A stretch of 32,326 bases of DNA from Candidatus Cryptobacteroides intestinipullorum (lineage in GTDB: Bacteria; Bacteroidota; Bacteroidia; Bacteroidales; UBA932). The stretch covers positions 1 through 32,326 of the forward strand of contig DVIP01000072.1 of NCBI GenBank assembly GCA_018711225.1, read 5' to 3'. The notes beneath the pieces were generated by a model that was given only the letters and a program-made list of their open reading frames with translations, made no database searches and had not been told where the DNA came from. The position numbers were made by a program, and so were the translations under genes. Positions 1 through 9,100 of this stretch are shown in pieces; position 1 is the first letter of the stretch, and the number at the start of each line of letters is the position of its first letter.

Positions 1-1443
1 GAACTGGATGCGGCTTCGAACAACGGTGTCGATGATATCAAGGCTCTGATAGACCAGGTGAGAATCCCGCCGCAGACAGGGAAATACAGCGTGTACATCA
101 TAGACGAGGTGCACATGCTCAGTTCATCGGCTTTCAACGCCTTCCTCAAGACTCTTGAGGAACCGCCGGCATACGCCATATTCATCCTCGCCACTACCGA
201 GAAGCACAAGATTCTTCCTACCATCCTGTCTCGCTGTCAGACATACGATTTCAACAGGATTTCCGTGGAGGGGATTGTCGGGAACCTGCGGTCAATAGCT
301 GAAAAGGAAGGGGTCACTATCGACGACGAGTCACTGCATGTCATAGCCATGAAGGCAGACGGGGCCATGAGGGATGCGCTGACGATTTTCGACCAGACCG
401 TAGCCTTCTGCGGGAAGGAAGTGAGGTATGAGGAAGTCATAAAGAACCTGAACGTACTGGACTACGAATATTCCTTTGCCTTGACCGATGCTTTTCTTGC
501 AGGTGATTACAAGACCGCATTCCTGAAATTCGACGAAATATTGTCCAAGGGTTTCAATGCCCTGCATTTCGTGTCCGCACTCAGTTCCCATTTCAGGGAT
601 CTTCTGGTGAGCAGGACTTCAGGTCTGGAAGCTCTTCTGGATCTTCCCGATTCACTGAAGAAAAGATACAGGGAACAGGCCGGAAGGTGTCCGCTGCCAT
701 TCATATACGAGGCCATGAATATTACCGTGCAGTGCGAATCTTCCTACCGGGCCAGCATAAATCCGAGATTCCTTATAGAACTTACTCTGATGAGGCTCAG
801 CACCCTGGCTTCAAGGCTCGCCGGCCAGCCTGTTCTGGGAGGCATGCCTGTCCAGGACCGGCCGACAGCTCCTGCACCGCAGCCTCGGAGTGCTGAAAAA
901 GCCCCTGAGACAGCTCCTGCACCGCAGCCTGCCGAATCCGTACCGGCAGCATCAAGACAGAGAAAGGCGAGAACGGCACGCGCTTCATCCTCCCTGTCTC
1001 TCCATTCCATAATGGATGAAATGCCTCAGGCGGAGGCTGGAAAACCAGTGGCGGAGACTGCCGGACAGCGGCATGTCAGCAATGAAGATATTCTGTCCAA
1101 ATGGCCGGAACTGGCCGCCATGTACGCATCCAAGCCGAGACTGAGCAATACCCTGAGTGCTTCCGCCGTCTCCATATCGGAAGAGGACGGGACACGCTGG
1201 CTTACATTCAAGGTTCTAAACGAGGCGCAGAAAAACTGGATAGAGACGAAACTGCTTCATGAACTCGAAGGCAGGTTCAAACAGCTTACGGGTGCTTTTG
1301 ACATCAGGCTGCGGGTGGACATCGAGCCTGAAGAGGAACGTCCGCAGGTAAATTATATGCCGAGTGAAAAGCTGAATGATCTTATGTCCAGAAACGACGA
1401 AGTCAGGAACCTGGTATCGGACTTCGGCCTGGACCTCAAATAG
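1..1443 (+). CDS. dnaX: DNA polymerase III subunit gamma/tau, 5'-truncated by window edge
   Basis: This is the clamp-loader ATPase subunit that opens and loads the beta sliding clamp and, as tau, links polymerase to helicase. The frame is open from base 1, so the N-terminus with the Walker A loop and zinc module lies outside the window; 480 codons are visible. The first residues read [13 protein letters not shown], a hallmark stretch of DnaX. The Walker B/DExx region IIDEVHML is at visible codons 33-40, followed by [12 protein letters not shown] and sensor 1 [16 protein letters not shown]. After the lid and collar domains, a Pro/Ala/Gln-rich linker (about codons 275-320) leads to a C-terminal tau-like domain. 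The linker contains an exact 22-bp direct repeat (864-885 and 909-930). lptB follows 52 bp downstream on the same strand. Identification is secure; whether a short gamma form is made cannot be told. Confidence 0.96.
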   Translation, partial: ELDAASNNGVDDIKALIDQVRIPPQTGKYSVYIIDEVHMLSSSAFNAFLKTLEEPPAYAIFILATTEKHKILPTILSRCQTYDFNRISVEGIVGNLRSIAEKEGVTIDDESLHVIAMKADGAMRDALTIFDQTVAFCGKEVRYEEVIKNLNVLDYEYSFALTDAFLAGDYKTAFLKFDEILSKGFNALHFVSALSSHFRDLLVSRTSGLEALLDLPDSLKKRYREQAGRCPLPFIYEAMNITVQCESSYRASINPRFLIELTLMRLSTLASRLAGQPVLGGMPVQDRPTAPAPQPRSAEKAPETAPAPQPAESVPAASRQRKARTARASSSLSLHSIMDEMPQAEAGKPVAETAGQRHVSNEDILSKWPELAAMYASKPRLSNTLSASAVSISEEDGTRWLTFKVLNEAQKNWIETKLLHELEGRFKQLTGAFDIRLRVDIEPEEERPQVNYMPSEKLNDLMSRNDEVRNLVSDFGLDLK

Positions 1444-1495
1444 AATATTGCCGGATGATAAGGCCGATGACCATATAATCAGAAGAAGATATATT

Positions 1496-2236
1496 ATGAA
1501 ATTACGTTGCGAAAATCTTGTCAAGAAATACGGAGTCAGGACAGTGGTGAAAGGCGTCTCGATGGAGGTCGAGCAGGGGGAGATCGTGGGATTCCTCGGA
1601 CCGAACGGGGCCGGCAAGACTACCAGTTTCTACATGATTACAGGGCTGATAGTCCCGAATGCGGGAAAAATATATCTGGAGGATGAGGACATTACCGGGC
1701 TTCCGATGTACAGACGTGCACAAAAGGGGATAGGCTATCTGGCTCAGGAGGCTTCAGTATTCAGACAGATGACAGTGGAGAACAACATCCTTTCGGTCAT
1801 GGAGATGTCTTCATTCACCAAGGAAGAACGGAAAGAGCGTCTGGAGTCACTCATAGATGAATTTAATCTTCACAAGGTGCGCAAAAGTAAGGGAATCCAG
1901 CTTTCCGGAGGTGAGAGACGCCGGTGCGAAATCGCCAGGGCTCTGGCCATCGACCCCAAGTTCATACTTCTGGACGAGCCGTTTGCCGGTGTGGACCCTA
2001 TTGCCGTAGAGGACATCCAGCATATCATAGCCAAACTCAAATACAAGAATATCGGTGTCATCATCACGGACCACAATGTAGGCGAGACTCTTGCCATCAT
2101 AGACAGGGCTTATCTTCTTTACGAGGGAAATATCCTTCAGAGCGGTACTCCGGAAGAACTGGCTGCGGACGAAGAGGTGAGGACGAAATATCTCGGCTCG
2201 ACGTTTGTCCTGAAACGTTCCGCTGCCGTGAAATAA
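1496..2236 (+). CDS. lptB: LPS export ABC transporter ATP-binding protein LptB
   Basis: This is the cytoplasmic ATPase of the LptB2FG transporter, which extracts lipopolysaccharide from the inner membrane and drives it along the Lpt bridge. The 246-residue product matches the usual LptB length of about 240. It shows Walker [10 protein letters not shown], the LptB-typical Q-loop region [20 protein letters not shown], signature LSGGERRR, Walker [14 protein letters not shown], and the switch histidine in ITDHNVGET. The frame stays open upstream to 1376, but that stretch overlaps dnaX; the ATG at 1496 gives the canonical N-terminus [13 protein letters not shown], so I chose it. It follows dnaX by 52 bp with no terminator between, so co-transcription is possible. 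A strong hairpin follows the stop codon. Confidence 0.95.
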   Translation: MKLRCENLVKKYGVRTVVKGVSMEVEQGEIVGFLGPNGAGKTTSFYMITGLIVPNAGKIYLEDEDITGLPMYRRAQKGIGYLAQEASVFRQMTVENNILSVMEMSSFTKEERKERLESLIDEFNLHKVRKSKGIQLSGGERRRCEIARALAIDPKFILLDEPFAGVDPIAVEDIQHIIAKLKYKNIGVIITDHNVGETLAIIDRAYLLYEGNILQSGTPEELAADEEVRTKYLGSTFVLKRSAAVK

Positions 2237-2277
2237 AAATAAGAACAGCCGGATTTGCAATCCGGCTGTTCTTATTT
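2237..2277. terminator. Bidirectional hairpin between convergent lptB and efp
   Basis: A perfect 18-bp stem (arms 2237-2254 and 2260-2277) with a 5-base TTGCA loop lies one base after the lptB stop and before the convergent efp end. The outer stem is A/T-rich, giving T-rich runs on both strands, as expected for an intrinsic terminator acting in both directions. The core CCGGATTTGCAATCCGG recurs, inverted, in the palindrome at 31157-31179, so the hairpin may also be a copy of a dispersed repeat used as a terminator. Confidence 0.75.
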
Positions 2278-2341
2278 ATAATGTCGAGTCCTGTTTCCGT
2301 TCCAACGTATGGATCATTGTTCCGATCCTGCGGATGAACCC

Positions 2342-2908
2342 TTATTTTACGCGTTCTCCGTATGAACGGTCAGTGGTGTTGACCCTGATTTTGTCGCCCT
2401 GATTGATGAAAAGAGGTACCATGATGGTGGCTCCAGTCTCGAGAGTGGCCTCTTTCATGGCGCTTGTAGAAGCAGTATCGCCTTTTACTGCAGGCTCCGT
2501 GTATGTCACTTCCATTTCCACGTATGTAGGAAGCTCGCATGTAAGACACCTTTCCTCGTCAGCAAGGAACATCATTTCCACATGCTGTCCCTCTTTCATG
2601 AGGTCTGCATTCTCCACCAGGTTGGAATCGAGGTGGATCTGCTCGAACGTTTCCTCATGCATGAAGTTATATCCGTCTTCGTCCTTGTAAAGGAACTGGT
2701 ACGGGCGTCTTTCCACGTTGATTGTCTCGATTTTGGCACCTGCTGTGAAAGTGTTTTCAAGGATACGGCCGTTTTCGAGGTTGCGGAGTTTTGTCTTCAC
2801 GAAAGCGGGGCCTTTGCCGGGTTTTACATGCTGGAACCATACTATTGAACATGGCTTCCCGTTATAATTGATGTAAAGACCGTTTTTGAAATCAGCTGTT
2901 GTTGCCAT
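2342..2908 (-). CDS. efp: Translation elongation factor P
   Basis: EF-P binds the ribosome between the P and E sites and relieves stalling at consecutive prolines. The 188-residue product has the family's usual length and three-domain layout: a KOW-like N-terminal domain, an OB domain (FLADEERCLTCELPTYVE) and a C-terminal OB domain ending TTDRSYGERVK, which carries the EF-P signature region. The acceptor loop reads KPGKGPAF with Lys32 at its tip, the position that is modified in many bacteria. No modification enzyme (EpmA/EpmB, EarP or YmfI) is in the window. It is a single-gene unit with a well-formed promoter at 2954-2985 and converges on lptB. Confidence 0.97.
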   Translation of the reverse strand: MATTADFKNGLYINYNGKPCSIVWFQHVKPGKGPAFVKTKLRNLENGRILENTFTAGAKIETINVERRPYQFLYKDEDGYNFMHEETFEQIHLDSNLVENADLMKEGQHVEMMFLADEERCLTCELPTYVEMEVTYTEPAVKGDTASTSAMKEATLETGATIMVPLFINQGDKIRVNTTDRSYGERVK

Positions 2909-2953
2909 ATATCAGTTTTTTATGATTTGTTTGATTTTCCGGAATTGTGGCTG

Positions 2954-2985
2954 CAAAAATATAAAAATGAATCGTTCCCGCCAAA
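2954..2985 (-). promoter_or_regulatory. Bacteroidetes-type promoter for efp
   Basis: On the minus strand, TTTG (complement of 2982-2985), then 20 bases, then TATTTTTG (complement of 2954-2961). This matches the Bacteroidetes -33 TTTG / -7 TAnnTTTG consensus exactly. The predicted start lies near 2948, leaving a leader of about 40 bases before efp. Confidence 0.65.
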
Positions 2986-3020
2986 TTTTTGTACCGGCAC
3001 ATGACTGCTAATCTTCGGGG

Positions 3021-3965
3021 CTAATCTTCGGAATTGAAGGCAAGTATGTTGTTCGCTATATCTTCGAGCAGCCACTTCGGGGTGGAGGCCGCGCCGCAGA
3101 CCCCTACCTTGTCGTCATCCCTGAACCATTCTTTCCGGATTTCGTCCGGTGTTTCGATGTGATATGTCCTGATGTTCAGGGATTTGCACCTGTCGCACAG
3201 GACCTTCCCGTTCGAACTTGCCTTGCCTGCCACAAAAATCAGTATATCGTGTTCTATGGCGAATTTCGAAAGCCTGGCGTGTCTGGTGGCCACCTGGGAG
3301 CATATTGTATTGTGCACTTTCAGCAGCCCGCGACCCGCGAAACGCTGCATGGGAAGTTCGTTCTCCTTGGCCATCATTTCCTCCAGCCTTGTGCAGAGTG
3401 ACGAGTATTCTGCCGGGTTCTTGGTAGTCTGGGAAAAGATTTCGATATGTTTCTTCAGGTCAATCCTTTTTTCCGCAACGGCGTCTTCAAGCATTTTCAG
3501 GTTCTCGACCACCAGGGCGTTGCCTTCCGCCTGGCCTACCAGACCCAGCACTTCTGCATGCCCTATCTTGCCGAAAATGATTATTTGCCCGTCCGTGCTT
3601 CCGTCCTTGATTCCGGAATAGGCTTCACGTATGCTTTCCTGCAGTTTCAGCACGACAGGACAGGTGCAGTCTATTATCTTGAAGTGCACCTGCCTGGCCT
3701 TCCTGTAAGTGGCCGGCGGTTCTCCGTGCGCACGGATCAGCAGGGTCTCCCCATGGGCGTCCTGCATATCTTCGAGGTCTTCCTTGTCGATGGTTACAAG
3801 CCCTTTGGCCTCCAGTCTGGACAGCTCCGCATCATTGTGGACTATCGCTCCGAGGGAATAAAGCCTCCCTTCAGGCCCTTCAAGCTGTTCTTCGGCTTTC
3901 TTTATGGCCCTGGTGACTCCTGCACAGAATCCTGAATTCGCATCAATGTCGACTGTCAGTTTCAT
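3021..3965 (-). CDS. ispH: 4-hydroxy-3-methylbut-2-enyl diphosphate reductase
   Basis: IspH is the last enzyme of the MEP isoprenoid pathway, reducing HMBPP to IPP and DMAPP with a [4Fe-4S] cluster. With the start at 3965 (MKLTVDIDANSGFCAGV) the protein has 314 residues. The three cluster cysteines are visible: Cys14 in GFCAGV, Cys102 in DCTCPVV and Cys222 in HNTICSQVATRH. GHAEV, corresponding to the active-site GHPEV loop, is also present. The frame is open to 4013, but that extension would overlap cmk and add a non-conserved leader. The gene lies 22 bp behind cmk on the same strand, so they probably form one transcript. A minus-strand terminator is not obvious. Confidence 0.95.
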   Translation of the reverse strand: MKLTVDIDANSGFCAGVTRAIKKAEEQLEGPEGRLYSLGAIVHNDAELSRLEAKGLVTIDKEDLEDMQDAHGETLLIRAHGEPPATYRKARQVHFKIIDCTCPVVLKLQESIREAYSGIKDGSTDGQIIIFGKIGHAEVLGLVGQAEGNALVVENLKMLEDAVAEKRIDLKKHIEIFSQTTKNPAEYSSLCTRLEEMMAKENELPMQRFAGRGLLKVHNTICSQVATRHARLSKFAIEHDILIFVAGKASSNGKVLCDRCKSLNIRTYHIETPDEIRKEWFRDDDKVGVCGAASTPKWLLEDIANNILAFNSED

Positions 3966-3987
3966 AGTCTTCAGTTTACACGGAAAA

Positions 3988-4683
3988 TCATTCGTTCCCG
4001 AACTTTCCGGCAATCAGATTCCTGATCCAGACCATCTGGTCCTCTATGGTCATGTCAGAATTGTCCAGCAATACGGCATCGGATGCTTTCGCCAGAGGTG
4101 AAACCTTCCTGTGCGAGTCTATATAGTCCCTTTCACGGACATTCGCGAGCACATCCTCGAATTTCACATCCTCACCCTTAGCCTGCATTTCCCTGAGCCT
4201 CCGCATAGCCCTGACTTCCGGAGCCGCAGTCATGAAAATCTTGATTTCAGCATCCGGAAATACCGTGGACCCTATGTCCCTGCCGTCTATGACTACACGT
4301 TTCCTGCTTCCGAGTTCCCGCAGTTTCCTGTCCACATATTCCCTGACAACGGCCAGAGCCGAGACCGGGCTGACTTTCTGTGAAATGGGCAGGCTCCTTA
4401 TCTCTTTCTCGATGCACCGTTCACCCATATATGTCATGGTGCAGCCCCCTTTGTCCTCGAAATGCAGGTCAATCCCCGGCAATGCTTCGGCCAGGGCCTT
4501 TTCGTCTATGACGTTCCTGCTGTCGATAAGGGAGTGCTCTACGGCGTAAAGTGTGACGCCTCTGTACAATGCGCCGGAATCCAGGTACAGGAATCCGAAT
4601 TCTTTCGCGATAAGCTTTGCGAAAGAACTTTTCCCTGTAGACGAGTAGCCGTCTATGGCTATGATGATATCGGGTATGCGCAT
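3988..4683 (-). CDS. cmk: Cytidylate kinase
   Basis: Cmk phosphorylates CMP and dCMP to the diphosphates in pyrimidine salvage and nucleotide supply. The 231-residue protein has the P-loop GYSSTGKSS at residues 12-20, the CMP-binding motif LDSGALYRG, the conserved VVIDGRDIGSTVFPDAE block and the lid-region arginines in RAMRRLREMQ. Length and motif order match bacterial Cmk. It is the first gene of a cmk-ispH pair. A possible -7 element TAATTTTG (complement of 4724-4731) lies about 40 bp upstream, with no good -33 partner. Confidence 0.96.
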   Translation of the reverse strand: MRIPDIIIAIDGYSSTGKSSFAKLIAKEFGFLYLDSGALYRGVTLYAVEHSLIDSRNVIDEKALAEALPGIDLHFEDKGGCTMTYMGERCIEKEIRSLPISQKVSPVSALAVVREYVDRKLRELGSRKRVVIDGRDIGSTVFPDAEIKIFMTAAPEVRAMRRLREMQAKGEDVKFEDVLANVRERDYIDSHRKVSPLAKASDAVLLDNSDMTIEDQMVWIRNLIAGKFGNE

Positions 4684-4723
4684 TGCCGGTTCAGGTAAGT
4701 CTGATTGTACACGTTCAGTCCGG

Positions 4724-4778
4724 CAAAATTACAAAAAATCCGCGATAATATCGCATGAAATATTTTTCCTTACATTTG
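4724..4778. promoter_or_regulatory. Candidate divergent promoter region with central dyad
   Basis: Two TAnnTTTG boxes point away from each other: TAATTTTG on the minus strand (4724-4731, towards cmk) and TACATTTG on the plus strand (4771-4778, towards the small ORF and response regulator). Between them is a perfect 6-1-6 dyad, GCGATA-A-TATCGC, at 4742-4754. Neither box has a convincing TTTG at the usual 19-21 base spacing. The dyad could be an operator overlapping both upstream elements; this is inference. Confidence 0.35.
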
Positions 4779-4856
4779 CACCGTGTATGGAAGGTTTTCA
4801 GTATATTGTAAAACTGTTCCGCGGAAATCGGCTTGTGCCGGAAAATACGATGGACT

Positions 4857-4976
4857 ATGAAAAGGAAACTCGTCCTTATGGCATGTTGCGTCCTGATGGC
4901 CGCATGCTGCAACACTTCACCCGGAAACGGATGTCAAGGAAATTCATGGCCCCGGCGGAAAATGTACGATATTTGA
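4857..4976 (+). CDS. Candidate 39-residue lipoprotein
   Basis: A short frame encodes a peptide that starts MKRKLVLMACCVLMAACC. This has the layout of a lipoprotein signal: basic n-region (KRK), hydrophobic h-region, and two possible lipobox cysteines (LMAC at residue 10, or MAAC at residue 17). The rest is short and polar, with another Cys at 26, and ends KMYDI. It starts about 80 bp after a TACATTTG box and stops 34 bp before the response regulator start. No Shine-Dalgarno is visible, which is normal in Bacteroidetes. I know of no family for it. It may be a real micro-lipoprotein, a leader peptide, or chance; the length makes the call uncertain. Confidence 0.4.
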   Translation: MKRKLVLMACCVLMAACCNTSPGNGCQGNSWPRRKMYDI

Positions 4977-5010
4977 ATGGGGGAGACAACGGTTAAATAT
5001 TGTATATCAT

Positions 5011-6159
5011 ATGAAGATTCTTGTTATAGATGATGAAAGATCCATCAGGAATTCACTGAAAGAGATCCTGATGGATGAAGGATATGAAGTGGATGTGGCG
5101 GAAGACGGTGCTGCAGGCTGCGAAATGGCGGAAAAAGAGAGATACAGCGTGATTTTCTGCGATATCAAGATGCCCAATATGGACGGTATCGAGGTGCTTT
5201 CCAGGCTTAACGAAGCGGGTATAGATTCGGCCGTGGTGATGATTTCCGGTCACGGGGACATAGACACGGCGGTGGAATGCATAAAGAAAGGGGCTTTCGA
5301 CTTTATCCAGAAACCTCTGGATCTGAACCGCATATTCATCACAATCAAGAATGCCACGGACAAGGTATCCCTTGTGAAGGAAACGAAGATTCTGAAGAAA
5401 AAGGTCTACGGCCAGCAGATGATAGGCGAGTCCGAACCGATGCAGCATATCCGCTCCATTATAGAGAAGGTGGCTCCGACCGATGCGAGGGTACTGATAA
5501 TCGGTGCCAACGGTACGGGAAAGGAACTTGTAGCCAGAAGCCTTCACCAGAAGAGCAACAGGGCCGCGATGCCGTATATCGAAGTGAACTGTGCGGCTAT
5601 CCCGTCCGAACTGATAGAAAGCGAACTTTTCGGGCATGAGAAGGGGGCATTCACTTCCGCCATCAAGCAGCATAAGGGCAAGTTCGAACAGGCTGACGGA
5701 GGCACTCTGTTTCTGGATGAAATAGGGGACATGAGCCTTGCCGCCCAGGCCAAGGTGCTCCGTGTGCTTCAGGAAAAGAAACTCTCCAGAGTGGGCAGTG
5801 ACAAGGATATCACAGTGGACGTCCGTGTCCTGGCTGCTACAAACAAGAACCTCAAGGCCGAAATAGAGAAGGGCAATTTCAGGGAGGACCTTTACCACCG
5901 CCTCAGCGTGATAGTAATCAATGTGCCGTCTCTCGACGAGAGGAAGTCCGACATCCCTCTGCTTGTGGACTATTTCATAGACCAGATATGCCTGGAAACC
6001 GGCATGCAGAAGAGAAAACTGGATCCGGATGCCATGAAACTTCTCGTGGACAAGTCCTGGTCGGGCAATATCCGGGAACTCAGGAATGTCGTGGAGCGTC
6101 TCCTTATCCTTTCCGGTGACAGGATAACTGCCCGGGATGTGAAGGATTACGTGTACTGA
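5011..6159 (+). CDS. Sigma-54-dependent response regulator lacking a DNA-binding domain
   Basis: This is an NtrC-type regulator of 382 residues. A receiver domain (1-120) has the acidic pair Asp7/Asp8, phospho-acceptor Asp51 in FCDIKMP and Lys101 in QKPLD. An AAA+ sigma-54 activation domain (about 135-370) has Walker A GANGTGKE, the sigma-54 contact loop GAFTSA at 212-217 (classically GAFTGA), Walker B TLFLDEIGD, and WSGNIRELRNVVERL near the end. NtrC proteins normally carry a further 60-100 residues with a Fis-type helix-turn-helix; here the protein stops after DVKDYVY. The stop lies inside a hairpin and no helix-turn-helix is encoded after it, so this is not a simple frameshift. A similar layout is known in FlgR of Helicobacter and CtcC of Chlamydia. 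The convergent NtrY-like kinase is the likely partner. Confidence 0.92.
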   Translation: MKILVIDDERSIRNSLKEILMDEGYEVDVAEDGAAGCEMAEKERYSVIFCDIKMPNMDGIEVLSRLNEAGIDSAVVMISGHGDIDTAVECIKKGAFDFIQKPLDLNRIFITIKNATDKVSLVKETKILKKKVYGQQMIGESEPMQHIRSIIEKVAPTDARVLIIGANGTGKELVARSLHQKSNRAAMPYIEVNCAAIPSELIESELFGHEKGAFTSAIKQHKGKFEQADGGTLFLDEIGDMSLAAQAKVLRVLQEKKLSRVGSDKDITVDVRVLAATNKNLKAEIEKGNFREDLYHRLSVIVINVPSLDERKSDIPLLVDYFIDQICLETGMQKRKLDPDAMKLLVDKSWSGNIRELRNVVERLLILSGDRITARDVKDYVY

Positions 6160-6173
6160 CGGCACCCGTCAGT
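6155..6173. terminator. Hairpin between convergent regulator and sensor kinase
   Basis: An 8-bp stem (ACTGACGG / CCGTCAGT) with a CAC loop includes the regulator stop codon and sits 3 bp before the end of the kinase gene. No T-run follows on either strand, so it is a weak terminator or an mRNA 3'-end structure rather than a textbook intrinsic terminator. Confidence 0.4.
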
Positions 6174-6176
6174 GTC

Positions 6177-9100
6177 TCATGCACCTTTGGGAAGCCGGAC
6201 GGTGAAGCATGCCCCGTACAGATTGTACGATTTGCGGTATGTGATTTCACCGTTGCATTTCTCTACAATGTTGCGGCAGATGGCCAGTCCGAGTCCTGTA
6301 CCTGCACTCTTCGTAGTGAAGTTCGGCGTGAACAGACGGCTCTGGTTTTCTTCGCTTACTCCAGGGCCGTTGTCTTCGAACACTATGTCATAGTATCCGT
6401 CCACCGTGCTGTTCCTTAGACAGATAAGTATCTCTCCCTTTACGGCTGGCTTGCCTTCCTCTTCGGCCTGCTTCTGCTGGATTTCTATCGCCTGGATGGC
6501 GTTGGTGAGCAGGTTTACGAATACCCTTATCAACTGTGGCTTCGGCGCGGTCACATAGGCGTCAGGCATTCCGAGATATGCGATATTGATATTTTCCTTG
6601 TTGTCGAAAATCAGGAGCTGGTCTCTGAGTGTGGCGTCCAGGTCAAGCCGGACAGGTTCTTCGCTGTACAGCTTGGCGAATGTGGAGAATTCGTTTGCCG
6701 TCTCGGTCAGGATGTCGATGTGCTCCAGCACCACCGATGACACCTTGTCGAACTTTTCGTCCCAGTTCGGGTCGTGTCTCTGCTTGAGCCTGATGAGCCT
6801 CTGAATTTCCAGTTTGATAGGCGTAAGCGGATTCTTGATTTCATGCGCCACCTGACGCGCCATTTCGCTCCATGCCTTGTCCCGCTCGGCCTGGGCCAGT
6901 TTTCTCGTGCTTTCGGACAGGTCTGTCGCCATCTTGTTGTATGCGCTTACCAGAGTGGATATCTCGTCGTCCCTGTCGTATTCGATAGGCTTCAGCTCTT
7001 TCAGGTCGGTCGAGGACATCTTCTCGCCTATTTCGGTCAGAGGCTTGAAGATGGCATTCACTATGGTGGTACTCAGCAATATGGTGGTTATCAGCAGGAT
7101 GATGAAGATGTTGATGATTATGGCGCTGTACAGGAACGCCTCATGCCGGAACGCATAGTTCTGGTCAGTGTACGGCGAACTGAGTATCGCCACTATTTTC
7201 CCCTGTTCGTTGAAAAGCGGGGCATACAGGGATATGAACTTGTGCCCTGCTATATCTTCCTTGCAGATACAGAACCTCTGGTTCCTGAACTTGATGTTAT
7301 AGTAGGCTTCCTGGTTCATTCTGGCACCGAGAATCATTTTTTCGAACACCTCAGGGGCGGTGGACCGGAAGACCTTGCCTCCGGGGGTATATAGCGTGAT
7401 GTCCGATTTGGTGGTGTTCCCTATATCTTCCATCGCCGCCGCTATGTCCGGCGAATTCATGTCCTGCCAGTCCGAGGCATGTTTGGCCCTGGCCTCCATC
7501 AGCCCCTGCAGGGTGTTGATTTTTTCGGACATCAGGTTGTAGACGTTCGTGTTGTTCCTCTTGTATACGAAAGCCACGCTCGCGGAGGTCATGCCTATCA
7601 GGGTGACTAGCAGCGACAGGGTGAGGACCGAATTTATTCTGGACCTGTAGTAGTTCTTCACGGTGGTCTGTTCCAGCCGGCCGGCCCTGAGAGAGAGCAG
7701 GTATAGTGCGCCGTACATCAGGATTACCAGATAGGAGAAATTCACTATGTAGGTAAGCCATCCGCGTACTGGCCTTGAGGTGAAGATGATTTCATCGTCG
7801 GAAACCTTGTTCACGAAGTGGATGTAGCCGTTTTCCCTGAAATGGCCGTCTGCCAGGTCCATTATGTCCGGTGTGATTATGGCCGGATAAGGGTAATTGC
7901 CCTTATAGCTTACCAGTTTTCCTGAGAGGAATTTGGCGAAAGAGAAGAACGGAGGAAGGTTGACATGGTTCGGTCTTGCTGTCCGTCCGAATATGTTCAT
8001 ATATCCGTTTTCTTCCCGGAATGCCTTCTTTTCCACTTCAAGGAACATGTGCACGACACCGGTCTTGTTCGAATAATATATGAAGGAGCCGATGTACATC
8101 GAATTTCCGAATTCGTCATATACGAATCTGAACCGCGAGTCAGGAGACACCGGCGTACCGGACATGAATTTTTTTCCGAAATAGTCGAGGCAAGGTTCGT
8201 CATGGCTGCGGCTGCGCCGGCCGAAATTCCGGTTTTCATTGTCCCTGCATATTGTCGCGGTGACGGAATATTCCTGGGAAATCCTGTACAGATAGTTCTC
8301 TGTCAGACGGTTCAGGATAATCATGTCGCTCCGCGGAAGTACCGAAAGGTCCGTGACCATAGGATCCGAGGCGATACCGTCTTCTATGGATCTGAGCTGT
8401 ATTTCCAGAGACAGGTCCCGGTCTACAGCCAGCCTGTTCGTCAGGAGTGAAAGCCTGTTTTCCTCTTTCTTGAAGCCCAGGACGCCTATCGTGACTGTCA
8501 GGTACAGGGAGCAGATGACGGAGAAGGCGAACAGCAGCTTTCTGGAGGTGATGCTGAATGTTTTCTTGAGTTTTCCGGGCAGCAGGGGCTTCAGAAGCAG
8601 CACTACCAGAAGCATGGCGAAGAATATCGCCATATACGAAACATAGACTATGGCACTGTAGATCGAAAGGTTGAACCACTGGTACAGTTCCAGGGTTATG
8701 TTGGAATTCAGTATCAGGCTGACCAGACTGGCATGCACATATACGGCTGCGGAAATGACGGTGAGCGATACGAGTGCCGCGTATATAATCCTGCTCCTGA
8801 CTTTCCCGGTGGACAGCATCATTTTCATGAACGGCTTCCTGCACAGGTACACGCAGATGAGGTAGCAGAATACGAAACAGTTTATGATGACCAGCGCACC
8901 GAAAGAGAACATGACCGTTCCGCCCGCATAGATGCCGGGGGAGAACATGGTCATGACGTTCCTCATCTGGAGCCCCCATCCGTAGGCTGCTGCAGCAGCT
9001 GCCGCCAGAATGAGTACGACAGCCGGGAATGTCCTGACGGAAGGGTGCCTCCACAAGTATGCCATCATGGACAATGCGAACAGTGCCAGGGCTATCCATT

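Noticed and set aside
892..903. A-run in dnaX as a programmed -1 frameshift site for gamma
   Set aside because: Only five consecutive A's, not the A AAA AAG heptamer, and no clear downstream stem was seen.
1376..1495. In-frame upstream extension of lptB to 1376 (40 extra codons)
   Set aside because: It overlaps the end of dnaX, has no resemblance to LptB, and the ATG at 1496 gives the canonical N-terminus.
3966..4013. Longer start for ispH at 4013
   Set aside because: It would overlap cmk by 26 bp and adds 16 non-conserved residues; the family N-terminus begins at the Met encoded at 3965.
5053..6165. Minus-strand open frame of 370 codons opposite the response regulator
   Set aside because: The plus strand encodes a complete, recognisable protein; the antisense product matches no family and reflects codon bias.
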